Positions 25,132-35,078 of a DNA stretch of 63,826 bases are shown piece after piece. The DNA comes from Clostridia bacterium. Its GTDB lineage: Bacteria > Bacillota > Clostridia > UMGS1810. Every line of letters starts with the position of its first letter. The stretch's first letter is position 1. The DNA lies in NCBI GenBank assembly GCA_017481205.1, contig JAFUPN010000018.1, positions 1-63,826 on the forward strand, in the 5' to 3' direction. The notes beneath the pieces were generated by a model that saw only the letters and a program-made list of their open reading frames with translations, was not told the origin of the DNA and searched no databases. Made by a program: the position numbers and the translations under genes.

Positions 25132-25944
25132 TTGAATAAAATAGAAATAAAGCATATAACAGTCAATTATGCAGATAAAGGCAGCCTTTTTACTGCTCTT
25201 GAGGATGTAACTTTTTCGGTAGGTGCAGGAGAGTTTGTAAGTATAATCGGTTCAAGCGGCTGCGGAAAAAGTACACTGCTCAGTATTCTTGAGGGAATTA
25301 ACACTCCTTCCAAAGGAACAATTCTGATAGATGGTAAACCGATTGAGGGAACGGGAACGGATAGGGGAGTCGTTTTTCAGCAGTATTCACTTTTTCCCTG
25401 GATGTCTGCGAGGAATAATGTAGCTTTTGGTATCAAGCAGGCAAAAAAAGGTATTTCAAGAGCAGAGCGAATGAAGATATCTGATGAATTTTTAGATAAA
25501 GTCGGGCTGAAAAGCTTTAAAAACAAATATCCCTCTCAATTATCCGGAGGTATGCAGCAGCGTGTTGCCATAGCGCGTGCTTTGGCTATGGATACGGAGA
25601 TTCTTTTGATGGATGAGCCGTTTGGAGCTATTGATGCCAAGAATCGTACTGTTTTGCAGGAATTACTTTTGAAATTATGGGAAGGTGATGGTGTTCAGGA
25701 CAAAAAAACAGTGGTATTTGTAACACATGATATTGATGAAGCAATTTTGCTGTCAGACCGCATTGTTATGATGTCCGCAAGTCCCGGGAAGGTATATAAG
25801 GAAATTACTGTTCCTTTCAAAAGACCGAGAAACAGAGCTGAGCTTGTCCAAACGAGAGAATACGGATTATTCAGAAATGAGCTGATATCACTTTTCTACG
25901 GCGATATTATAAATAAAATCGGCGGAGAAGAGGTTGTGTTATGA
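25132..25944 (+). CDS. ABC transporter ATP-binding protein (SsuB-like)
   Basis: 270 residues. The start is the TTG at 25132, since GAGGTGA ends 6 bases before it; the TTG at 25126 overlaps that site. Walker A GSSGCGKST, Q-loop VVFQQYSLFPW, signature LSGGMQQRVAIARALA, Walker B EILLMDEPFGAID and the H-loop histidine in VFVTHDIDEA are all present. It energises the importer with the lipoprotein and permease. It is the last gene of the operon and is followed by the terminator at 25974-25996. Having the permease and ATPase genes separated by two enzymes supports a functional link between uptake and processing. Confidence 0.93.
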   Translation: MNKIEIKHITVNYADKGSLFTALEDVTFSVGAGEFVSIIGSSGCGKSTLLSILEGINTPSKGTILIDGKPIEGTGTDRGVVFQQYSLFPWMSARNNVAFGIKQAKKGISRAERMKISDEFLDKVGLKSFKNKYPSQLSGGMQQRVAIARALAMDTEILLMDEPFGAIDAKNRTVLQELLLKLWEGDGVQDKKTVVFVTHDIDEAILLSDRIVMMSASPGKVYKEITVPFKRPRNRAELVQTREYGLFRNELISLFYGDIINKIGGEEVVL

Positions 25945-25973
25945 AAGAATTATGAAAAAGAGAAGCATCGGAA

Positions 25974-25996
25974 AAGCCCGGAACTCGGGCTTTTTT
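25974..25996 (+). terminator. Intrinsic terminator of the sulfur operon
   Basis: AAGCCCG (25974-25980) and CGGGCTT (25986-25992) form a GC-rich stem with loop GAACT, running into a T-tract to 25996. Confidence 0.92.
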
Positions 25997-26016
25997 GTCA
26001 TGTAATATATTTTTTC

Positions 26017-26494
26017 GGAGTATTGAAGGTATCCATCTCCTGCGAAAATCAGATGCGTCTTGAGGAAAGAATGCCGTATCTGCTTGATATTCCCGCAAAG
26101 CACAGATGGTAGGCTTAAAGCCGTTTATCGGTGAGGTTGACATTGCACCTTATCTTGAAACCGGTAAGATTGAAACTGTCCTTGCAGGCGGGGAAAACTA
26201 TCTCGGCTCCCGACCTCTCCATTATGAATGGGTAGAAAGGTGCATGATGCCTGCGTGGTAAACAATGTTCAGCTTATTTTCGGACAGACAGGAAATATCT
26301 TTATTAAGGACGGCAAGGAGTATAAAATACGTAATCGTATCGAGCAGATGGTGCAGGCATTAAAAAGCGGACTTCACTATCCGCCCGTAGATATTGATGC
26401 AGAGGTGAATGATATTTTAGAACAAAAGAAAGCAATGAAGGAAGCTATGGAGGCAAGAAGAAAACCAAAAGACAGTGATAAATTTCATTGTTGA
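26017..26494 (+). pseudogene. DUF5131-like (phage Gp37/Gp68 family) gene remnant
   Basis: Three adjoining pieces in different frames reconstruct the C-terminal half of a DUF5131 protein. The first reads VSISCENQMRLEERMPYLLD and IPAKHRW before a stop near 26112. The second, starting around 26106, reads VGLKPFIGEVDIAPYLETGK, then VLAGGENYLGSRPLHYEWV and stops near 26262. The third reads ACVVNNVQLIFGQTGNIFIK and DGKEY to 26494. At least two frameshifts (near 26108 and 26240) and a missing N-terminal half, including the radical-SAM-like cysteine region, make it non-functional. DUF5131 genes are common on phages and mobile elements, so this may mark an old insertion. Family call is from memory of motifs. 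Confidence 0.65.
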
Positions 26495-26581
26495 CATGTA
26501 TGTTTTAAGGCAAAAATTCTAAAATCTATGATACTTTGCTTCGACTAACTGTTGTAACAAATAAAGAAATTCTCGTCAACT

Positions 26582-26606
26582 GAGCCCGGTGCCGCATTTT
26601 GGGCTC
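26582..26606. other. Isolated GC hairpin in the gap before the atp promoter
   Basis: GAGCCC and GGGCTC flank a 13-base loop at about 26582-26606. The tail is not T-rich, so it is not a convincing terminator. Apart from this the stretch 26495-26747 shows nothing I can support. Confidence 0.3.
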
Positions 26607-26747
26607 TGTTGGTCTATCAAATACAAATTCTGATTTGTTTTGTTCATAAATTGTACTTTATGCTATAACTATTTTTATACGTCAATCAGGTTCAGTATCG
26701 TTCTCTTAAGATTGTATATGGGTGTTAAAAAAATTGCTTTACATCTG

Positions 26748-26776
26748 TTGACAAACTCTGCCGGTAGTGATATAAT
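26748..26776 (+). promoter_or_regulatory. Promoter of the ATP synthase operon
   Basis: TTGACA at 26748-26753 and TATAAT at 26771-26776 with a 17-base spacer: a consensus sigma-A promoter. Transcription should begin near 26783, at the very edge of the hexaloop hairpin described next. Confidence 0.9.
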
Positions 26777-26784
26777 GACTATAA

Positions 26785-26832
26785 AGAGCAAAGGTGTTCT
26801 GACTATAGTCGGGACACCTCTGCTCTTTTTTT
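26785..26832 (+). promoter_or_regulatory. Antitermination switch before atp operon (ANTAR-type hairpin plus terminator)
   Basis: AGAGC (26785-26789), loop AAAGGT, GTTCT (26796-26800) form a 5-bp stem with a hexaloop whose first base is A and fourth is G. The same 5' bases are the left arm of an intrinsic terminator: AGAGCA and AGGTGT pair with ACACCT and TGCTCT (to 26826), followed by seven T. The two structures are mutually exclusive. In the absence of a factor stabilising the small hairpin, transcription should stop about 50 bases after initiation. Confidence 0.75.
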
Positions 26833-26904
26833 GAAAAAAAGCCGCAGGCCAACACTGATATTAAAATGTGCTGACATTTTAGCGACAGAACGGAGGTTTT
26901 GTGA

Positions 26905-27012
26905 ATGAGAAAGAAAACAATAGCAACCGGAATCATAGCTTCTGCTTGTGTTGCGGCTGTTGTAATGATTGGAGGTATAGGAAATTCATTATGGACAAAG
27001 ACAAAAAAATAA
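26905..27012 (+). CDS. Small membrane protein at head of atp operon
   Basis: 35 codons starting at ATG 26905, 7-13 bases after CGGAGG. The product is a basic start (MRKKTIATG), one hydrophobic helix (IIASACVAAVVMIGGIG) and a basic end (SLWTKTKK). It overlaps the start of atpB (26991) by 22 bases in another frame, so atpB translation is probably coupled to it. It occupies the position where many atp operons encode AtpI or another small membrane protein, but it is far too short for AtpI and I do not recognise it. Confidence 0.55.
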   Translation: MRKKTIATGIIASACVAAVVMIGGIGNSLWTKTKK

Positions 27013-27797
27013 TTATGATTGTGATTTTCGCTGTAGTTCTCGCCCTGATTATAGGAACTGTCATTGTAAAAGCTACGGGAGATAATGAATCAATTGGAGA
27101 ACTTATGCGGGATGCGGTACTTCATGAGACGAATAAAATAAGTCTTTTTGGATTGAAAGACGTGAATCCCGGGCTTATTTCAGCCTTTACGGTAACGGGA
27201 ATACTCTTTGTATTTTCGCTGATTGTCAGAATCTTTGTAATCCCGAAATTTAAAATGGTTCCGGGAAGGTTTCAGCTGCTGCTTGAAAGCCTGGTAGGCT
27301 TTTTTGATAATCTTGCAAAATTAAACAGTCCCCACCGCAATAAATTCCTGGGGGCGTATATATTTGCAGCAGGCGTATACATATTTACAGGAACTGTCTT
27401 TGAATTGTTTGGTATTCAGGTAATCACCACCCGGGGAGCATCGATAGCATTGCCTGCTCCGCTGGCAGATATTAACGGAGCGGTTATGATAGGATGTCTT
27501 TCTTATCTTATCATTTTATCCGGAGGTATCGCCGGAAATAAGCTTAAAGGAGTCGTCAGGACCTTAAAAGAATTTTCGCTTCCGGTGTCAATGAGCTTTC
27601 GTCTCTTCGGTGCTCTTCTGAGCGGAGCATTGGTAACAGAGCTTGTTTATCACTACATACATTTAAGCTACGGTCTCCCGGTTCTAGTAGGTATATTGTT
27701 TACATTGCTGCACGCACTGATTCAGACGTATGTGCTCACAATGCTTACCTCGCTGTTCTACGGTGAGGTTTCTGAGCCGTCACACAAAATAAAATAA
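26991..27797 (+). CDS. atpB: F-type ATP synthase subunit a
   Basis: 268 residues from the ATG at 26991; an open extension to 26901 is out of register with family homology and is overlapped by the small ORF that owns the ribosome site. The membrane stator subunit that forms the two ion half-channels. The essential arginine is in SFRLFGALLSGAL (helix 4/5), and the last helices hold HALIQTYVLTMLTSLFYGE, where the conserved Q-x-Y/F-V-F pattern is recognisable. Five or six membrane segments. It leads the order a-c-b-(delta-alpha)-gamma-beta-epsilon. Confidence 0.93.
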   Translation: MDKDKKIIMIVIFAVVLALIIGTVIVKATGDNESIGELMRDAVLHETNKISLFGLKDVNPGLISAFTVTGILFVFSLIVRIFVIPKFKMVPGRFQLLLESLVGFFDNLAKLNSPHRNKFLGAYIFAAGVYIFTGTVFELFGIQVITTRGASIALPAPLADINGAVMIGCLSYLIILSGGIAGNKLKGVVRTLKEFSLPVSMSFRLFGALLSGALVTELVYHYIHLSYGLPVLVGILFTLLHALIQTYVLTMLTSLFYGEVSEPSHKIK

Positions 27798-27819
27798 ATA
27801 TAATTTGGAGGTTTTTGAC

Positions 27820-28155
27820 ATGAAAAAGAATATCAAAAGAATTTTTATGCTAATTATGTTAATCGGAATAATCTATACACTGGCGATGCCTGTTTTTGCA
27901 GCGGCAGAAACTGCAGATGTAGCTAACAGCGCACTCGGTGATAAGGCGATTGCAGCTGCAATTGCAGTCGGTCTTGCAGCTGCCGGAGGCGCAATCGGTA
28001 TGGGTTGGGCAATTGCAAAATCAGCTGAAGGAATTTCACGCCAGCCGGAGGCTGAAAATAAAATTCGTACAACATTGATGCTTGGTCTTGTTTTTGTTGA
28101 AACGGCTATTATTTACGCACTTGTTATTGCTATACTGATTATATTTGTGCTGTAA
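27820..28155 (+). CDS. atpE: F-type ATP synthase subunit c with N-terminal signal sequence
   Basis: 111 residues from the ATG at 27820 (TTGGAGG upstream). Residues 1-32 look like a cleavable signal peptide (basic start, hydrophobic core, AMPVFA before AAETAD), followed by the two-helix c-ring hairpin. The polar loop is ISRQPEAENKI, and the ion-binding carboxylate is about Glu94 in FVETAIIYALV. E-T and the Tyr four residues on are found in Na+-binding c subunits, but the helix-1 glutamine typical of Na+ rings is replaced by Met (AIGMGWAIAK), so ion specificity is ambiguous. Mature length, about 79 residues, is normal. Confidence 0.93.
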   Translation: MKKNIKRIFMLIMLIGIIYTLAMPVFAAAETADVANSALGDKAIAAAIAVGLAAAGGAIGMGWAIAKSAEGISRQPEAENKIRTTLMLGLVFVETAIIYALVIAILIIFVL

Positions 28156-28171
28156 AGGAGGCTGAAATGCA

Positions 28172-28666
28172 ATGAGTGTTCCTCTTAACATAAATTTGCA
28201 GCAAATCCTTATTCATCTGCTGAATTTCGTAATTTTGTTTGCAGTATTGTATTTTTTTCTTTATGACCCTGTGAAAAAATTCATGGATAATAGAATTCAA
28301 TATTACCAAGATATTGATGAACAAGCTAAGCAAAATTTACAGGAAGCTGAAAATACAAAAAAAGAATATTTGAGAAAATTAAATTGTGTTGATAACGAGA
28401 TTGAAGAGAAGAGGCAGGCTGCATATAAAAAAATATCCGAGAATACTGCCGAAAGTATGCTTTTGGCAAAGCAGAAGGCAGAGTCTATAATTTCGGATGC
28501 CCGCAAAAAGGCTGAGGATGAGCATAACAAAATTCTTGAACAAGCTCAGGATGAAATTGCCGATATGGTAGTTGCAGCAACCGAAAAAATTGTACTGAAG
28601 TCGGGTACATCCGAAAGCTACGAGCAATTTTTAGCAGCTGCTGAAAGGAGTGAGAATAATGAATGA
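28172..28666 (+). CDS. atpF: F-type ATP synthase subunit b
   Basis: 164 residues. One N-terminal membrane helix ([19 protein letters not shown] with the usual F-x-L-Y-x-P-V end), then a long charged coiled coil, the peripheral stalk dimer that links the a/c membrane sector to the alpha-beta head. AAAGGAGG precedes the start. The stop overlaps the start of the delta-alpha fusion by 8 bases. The C-terminus, which in other ATPases contacts delta, would here meet a truncated delta domain covalently tied to alpha. Confidence 0.92.
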   Translation: MSVPLNINLQQILIHLLNFVILFAVLYFFLYDPVKKFMDNRIQYYQDIDEQAKQNLQEAENTKKEYLRKLNCVDNEIEEKRQAAYKKISENTAESMLLAKQKAESIISDARKKAEDEHNKILEQAQDEIADMVVAATEKIVLKSGTSESYEQFLAAAERSENNE

Positions 28667-30386
28667 TAAAAATGCTGTAAAGGATGCAATATTGTATTCC
28701 GATATTCCTCCGGATGAATCTCAGAAAAATCGTTTTGATACTTTTTTAAAGAAAAAATACGGTGATAATATTAATATTGTCTGGAAGAAAAGCGATGCAT
28801 TTCCGGGAGGCTTCCGCCTTGAGGCCGGCAACGATGTTTATGATTGGAGTGTAAACGGACGCTTTCAGCAGTTAAAGGATGTGCTGGTAAATGTTCCGAA
28901 TGAAAACGGAAATATAGTTCCTCTTATTAAAGAAACCGTCGAGTCATGGACGCCGCAGCCGCTGTCACAGCAGGTTGGAACCGTTCTTACCGTAGGCGAT
29001 GGAATTGCAACTGTCAGCGGACTTGAAAGAGCTGTCTACGGAGAAATTTTGCTTTTTTCATCAGGTGTCAGAGGTATGGTTCAGGATTTAAGAAGAGATG
29101 AAATAGGCTGCGTGCTTTTTGGGGATGATGAGCAAATCAGCGAAGGCAGCACTGTCAAAAGAACAGGCAAAACAGCAGGTATTCCCGTAGGGGATGAATT
29201 TATCGGAAGAGTTGTAAATGCATTGGGCGAGCCCATTGACGGAAAAGGTGAAATCAGTACAAAAGAGTATCGTCCGATTGAAAACCCTGCGCCCGGAATT
29301 ATTGACAGGCAGCCCGTAAATACTCCTTTGGAAACGGGAATTCTTGCTATAGATTCTATGTTTCCGATAGGCCGAGGTCAGCGTGAGCTGATTATCGGAG
29401 ACCGACAGACCGGTAAAACTGCAATTGCAATAGATACCATTCTTAACCAAAAGGACAAAGATGTCATATGCATCTATGTGGCAATAGCACAAAAGGCAAG
29501 CTCTGTAGCACAGCTGGTTCGCAAGCTCACAGAAAGCGGAGCTATGGAATATACAATAATCGTAAATGCCTCTGCAAGCGATTCCGCTCCGCTTCAGTAT
29601 ATAGCGCCTTATGCAGGATGCGCACTGGGTGAATATTTTATGAACAAAGGAAGAGACGTTCTGATTGTTTATGATGATTTATCAAAGCACGCCATTGCCT
29701 ATCGCTCTCTTAGTCTCCTTTTGGAGCGTGCTCCCGGACGTGAGGCGTTTCCAGGAGATGTGTTTTATCTGCATTCAAGACTTCTTGAACGCAGTGCACA
29801 TTTAAGCGAAGAAAACGGCGGAGGCAGCATGACTGCTTTGCCTATAGTTGAAACCCAGGCAGGAGATGTTTCGGCATATATTCCGACGAACATCATTTCT
29901 ATTACAGACGGTCAGATTTTTCTGGAAAGTGATTTGTTCTTCGCCGGTCAGCGCCCTGCGGTTAATGTAGGACTATCTGTTTCCCGTGTGGGAGGAGACG
30001 CTCAGACAAAGGCTATGAAAAAAGCTGCAGGAACTCTCCGCCTGGATTTGGCACAATACAGAGAAATGGAAGTCTTTACACAGTTTGCAAGTGATCTTGA
30101 TGAAACTACAAGGAAACAGCTCACATACGGTCAGGGACTTATGCAAATGCTCAGACAGGAGCAGTATAAGCCCTATAAGCAGTCTGAACAGATTATAATT
30201 CTTGTAATATTGCTGAGTCATACTTTGCAGGAAATTTCTTTGAATGAAATCAAAATTGCAATATCTGATATACTTGAGAATATCAAAAGTGAGCATTTAG
30301 ATTTGATGAGGCGTATTGAATCAACAGGTTTGCTGGATGATGCTGACAAAATAAAAATAATCGAAATAGCAAAGAGTTATTTGTAG
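28659..30386 (+). CDS. atpA: Fusion of ATP synthase delta C-terminal domain and alpha subunit
   Basis: 575 residues from the ATG at 28659 (AAGGAG upstream). Residues 1-80 match the C-terminal half of subunit delta: [20 protein letters not shown], then [20 protein letters not shown] and a final leucine-rich helix. The alpha subunit follows without a break, from [20 protein letters not shown], Walker A GDRQTGKT near residue 250, to the C-terminus. A normal delta is about 180 residues with an N-terminal helical domain that binds the alpha N-terminus; here that domain is gone and no separate atpH lies in the operon. Alpha is otherwise complete and of usual length. Confidence 0.93.
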   Translation: MNDKNAVKDAILYSDIPPDESQKNRFDTFLKKKYGDNINIVWKKSDAFPGGFRLEAGNDVYDWSVNGRFQQLKDVLVNVPNENGNIVPLIKETVESWTPQPLSQQVGTVLTVGDGIATVSGLERAVYGEILLFSSGVRGMVQDLRRDEIGCVLFGDDEQISEGSTVKRTGKTAGIPVGDEFIGRVVNALGEPIDGKGEISTKEYRPIENPAPGIIDRQPVNTPLETGILAIDSMFPIGRGQRELIIGDRQTGKTAIAIDTILNQKDKDVICIYVAIAQKASSVAQLVRKLTESGAMEYTIIVNASASDSAPLQYIAPYAGCALGEYFMNKGRDVLIVYDDLSKHAIAYRSLSLLLERAPGREAFPGDVFYLHSRLLERSAHLSEENGGGSMTALPIVETQAGDVSAYIPTNIISITDGQIFLESDLFFAGQRPAVNVGLSVSRVGGDAQTKAMKKAAGTLRLDLAQYREMEVFTQFASDLDETTRKQLTYGQGLMQMLRQEQYKPYKQSEQIIILVILLSHTLQEISLNEIKIAISDILENIKSEHLDLMRRIESTGLLDDADKIKIIEIAKSYL

Positions 30387-30399
30387 GAATGGTGATATT

Positions 30400-32722
<2,323 letters not shown>

Positions 32723-32723
<1 letters not shown>

Positions 32724-33130
32724 TGAATACTTTCACACTTGATTTTTTTGCTGCGGAAAAACCATTTTATGAGGGAGAATGTGTTTCTCTTGTAGTACCG
32801 ATTAATGGGGGACAATACGGTATTCAGGCTATGCACAATAATATGATTGCTGCTATCATCCCCGGAATGCTTAAGCTTACAACTCCAAAGGGAGATGAAA
32901 TTATTGCTGCTGTTTCAGAGGGGCTTGTAAAGGTAGAAAGCAATCATGTGCTTTTGCTTGTTGATACGGCAGAGCACCCCGAAGAAATTGACGAAAACCG
33001 TGCAAGACGCTCTGCAGAGCAGGCAAAGGAGGCAATTCTTCAAAAGAAGAGTATTCAGGATTATTATGCCGCACAGGCAAAAATGGCAAGAGCAATCGGA
33101 AGATTAAAGACAAAAAAATATAAAAGATAA
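32723..33130 (+). CDS. atpC: F-type ATP synthase subunit epsilon
   Basis: 135 residues. N-terminal beta-sandwich (FTLDFFAAEKPFYEGECVSL, GQYGIQAMHNNMIAAIIPG) and a C-terminal helical region with repeated Arg/Ala/Glu (ENRARRSAEQAKEAIL), the part that can brake rotation. It is the last gene of the atp operon and is followed by a strong bidirectional terminator. Confidence 0.93.
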
Positions 33131-33133
33131 ATT

Positions 33134-33184
33134 AACAACTGTCATCCCTCGTGTAAAAAACTTGCACAAGGGATGACAGTTGTT
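33134..33184. terminator. Bidirectional intrinsic terminator
   Basis: A 16-bp perfect stem (AACAACTGTCATCCCT at 33134-33149 with its complement at 33169-33184). It separates the convergent atp operon and the glutamate synthase/glnA/ANTAR operon. Confidence 0.9.
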
Positions 33185-33234
33185 GATTTGTATTTATATT
33201 TGACTAAATTCGTCCGTCCATGGACGCTTAGTTT

Positions 33235-33819
33235 TTATGTATATGTCTTTATAATTTCCTCGGCAATCTCTTTTTTTGATATACATCTGTCCATTGCCTG
33301 TTTTTCTATGTATCTGTGTGCATCGAATTCCGACATTTTAAGCTGATCTATTAAAATCCATTTTGCACGGTTTATAATACGCAATTCCTGCATTTTGTCC
33401 TCAAGAGACATATTCTTCTTTTCTAATTTGCGCAACCTCTCCCGGGTACTTGCCATCCAGTCAAGCGCTTGATTCATGACATGCCTGGAAGTGGGCTTTG
33501 GTAAAACATAAACCCCGTAAGGAGATACCTTGTAAAATGTGGCGTTATACAGGTCATTTCTGACTAACAGCAGCACGACAGAATTTTTATGGCTGCATAT
33601 ATCAATTGCAAATCGGATACCGTCGCCATCGGGAAAAGGAGAATTTATTGCGATAAAATCGAATTCTCGCTCAAGCAATGCCCTTTTGGCAGCGCTAAGA
33701 TTGGTTTCAGTCTGAATGGGATAATACTTCGATTCCGGGAACAATTCTTTGAAGGAGGAGTTGAATTTTTCTGCGGCAGATACAATAAGAACACTGTATG
33801 ACGTTTGTTTAAAATTCAT
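33235..33819 (-). CDS. ANTAR-domain RNA-binding antiterminator with pseudo-receiver
   Basis: 194 residues; AAAGGAGG precedes the start. Residues 1-115 have a receiver fold but lack the phosphorylation set: the aspartate site reads FIAINSPFPDGDG (Asn59) and the acidic pair near residue 14 is Ser-Ala. Residues 118-146 are a coiled coil. The C-terminal 48 residues are an ANTAR domain (INRAKWILIDQLKMSEFDAH, then RYIEKQAMDRCISKKEIAEE). ANTAR proteins bind RNA hairpins with A-x-x-G-x-x hexaloops and prevent termination, as AmiR, EutV and NasR do. Such hairpins precede five transcription units in this window, including this gene's own operon. A phosphorylation-independent, AmiR-like mode is inferred. 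Confidence 0.88.
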   Translation of the reverse strand: MNFKQTSYSVLIVSAAEKFNSSFKELFPESKYYPIQTETNLSAAKRALLEREFDFIAINSPFPDGDGIRFAIDICSHKNSVVLLLVRNDLYNATFYKVSPYGVYVLPKPTSRHVMNQALDWMASTRERLRKLEKKNMSLEDKMQELRIINRAKWILIDQLKMSEFDAHRYIEKQAMDRCISKKEIAEEIIKTYT

Positions 33820-33848
33820 TTAAATTGCCTCCTTTGTGTGGTTATGTT

Positions 33849-35057
33849 TTATCTGCAGTAAACATTTATAATCGACTGAGGTAAATGCTCTGCAATAAAA
33901 TTGCTGTTTAATGCCAGTTTCTTTGCTTCATTGAGATTGTCGGGGAGCTTTTGGTATTGTTTTACAATACTCTCATCTGCCTTGAAGAGATTTATATCCG
34001 AAGCAGGCGGCAAATCAAGCTTATTCTGTATTCCGTAAAGTCCCGCATATATAAGAATAGCATAGGCTAAATATGGGTTGGTTGTAGGGTCGGGAGAACG
34101 CAGCTCTGCACGTCTGTATTTGCCTGTTGCGGCAGGGATACGTATAAGCTGCGAACGGTTTTCACTCGACCATGAAATATATTTCGGCGCTTTGTTCAGC
34201 CCAAATCGTTTGTATGAGTTTTCTGACGGATTAAGAAATACGGTGGCATCACCGACATACTTCAGAATTCCTGCAATCATATATGATAAAATAATATGAC
34301 TCGTATCATTTTTAACAGATATATTTATGTGAAAGCCGTTTCCAGGCTTGTCCGGCAGGGGCTTTGGAGAAAAGTCGGCACAGAGTCCGTTTCTTCTGGC
34401 TACAGTTTTTACGACTGTTTGGAATGTCATAGTATTGTCAGCAGCAGAAAGAGGGGAGGAGTAACGAAAATCTATCTCATTCTGTCCGGGTCCTTCTTCG
34501 TGGTGAGAGCTTTCCGGATTTATACCCATCTGCTCCAATGTCAGGCAAATTTCTCTTCGTACATTTTCGCCTTTGTCATCGGGAGCAATATCCATATATC
34601 CGGCTTCGTCATAAGGTTCCTTAGTCGGATTGCCGTTTTCGTCGAGCTTAAAAAGGTAAAATTCAAGCTCGGAACCAAACGAAAATTCAAAGCCGGCATT
34701 TTTTGCTTCTGCAATTGCAGCTTTCAGGACGCTTCGTGTATCACCCTCAAAAACATCTCCGTTTGGTTTGGTAATTGTGCAAAACATGCGCACAACACGA
34801 CCGTGCTCCGGTCTCCAAGGAAGAACTGACAAGGTCTCCGGGTCGGGATGCAGCAAAAGGTCGGAATGAGTTTCATCACCAAAGCCGTCTATTGCAGAGC
34901 CGTCTACCGCTATTCCATATTCAAAAGCACGAGGAAGCTCACTCGGCATAATGGATATATTTTTTTGTTTGCCATAGATATCGCAGAAGGCAAGACGAAT
35001 AAACTTGACATCCTCCTCATTTACATACTGGATGACTTCTTGTGCTGAATATTTCAT
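33849..35057 (-). CDS. glnA: Glutamine synthetase, type I-like
   Basis: 402 residues from the ATG at 35057 (AAGGAA upstream), shorter than the usual 440-470. Makes glutamine from glutamate, ammonia and ATP. Beta-grasp N-terminus with GIAVDGSAIDGFG, then catalytic-domain motifs FGSELEFYLFKLDE, SSHHEEGPGQNEIDF, KPGNGFHINISV and the ATP/glutamate-site RSQLIRIPAATGKYRRAELR. The adenylylation-site tyrosine region of proteobacterial GSI is absent. It sits in one operon with three glutamate synthase pieces and the ANTAR regulator. A second, unrelated type III synthetase is encoded at 40237. A gamma-glutamyl-amine-forming homologue cannot be excluded. Confidence 0.9.
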   Translation of the reverse strand: MKYSAQEVIQYVNEEDVKFIRLAFCDIYGKQKNISIMPSELPRAFEYGIAVDGSAIDGFGDETHSDLLLHPDPETLSVLPWRPEHGRVVRMFCTITKPNGDVFEGDTRSVLKAAIAEAKNAGFEFSFGSELEFYLFKLDENGNPTKEPYDEAGYMDIAPDDKGENVRREICLTLEQMGINPESSHHEEGPGQNEIDFRYSSPLSAADNTMTFQTVVKTVARRNGLCADFSPKPLPDKPGNGFHINISVKNDTSHIILSYMIAGILKYVGDATVFLNPSENSYKRFGLNKAPKYISWSSENRSQLIRIPAATGKYRRAELRSPDPTTNPYLAYAILIYAGLYGIQNKLDLPPASDINLFKADESIVKQYQKLPDNLNEAKKLALNSNFIAEHLPQSIINVYCR

Positions 35058-35078
35058 AACCAAACATTCCTTTCTTTG

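Noticed and set aside
26582..26606. GC hairpin as terminator of the DUF5131 remnant
   Set aside because: No T-tract follows the stem on either strand.
26901..26990. Extension of atpB to the upstream GTG at 26901
   Set aside because: The extra 30 residues are Cys/Asn-rich and unlike any subunit a N-terminus, while the same bases encode a typical membrane helix in the frame that starts at ATG 26905. The CGGAGG site serves that ATG.
34296..34829. 177-residue ORF on the plus strand opposite the glutamine synthetase gene
   Set aside because: Lies entirely antisense to a gene with strong family motifs; no ribosome site and no recognisable domain.
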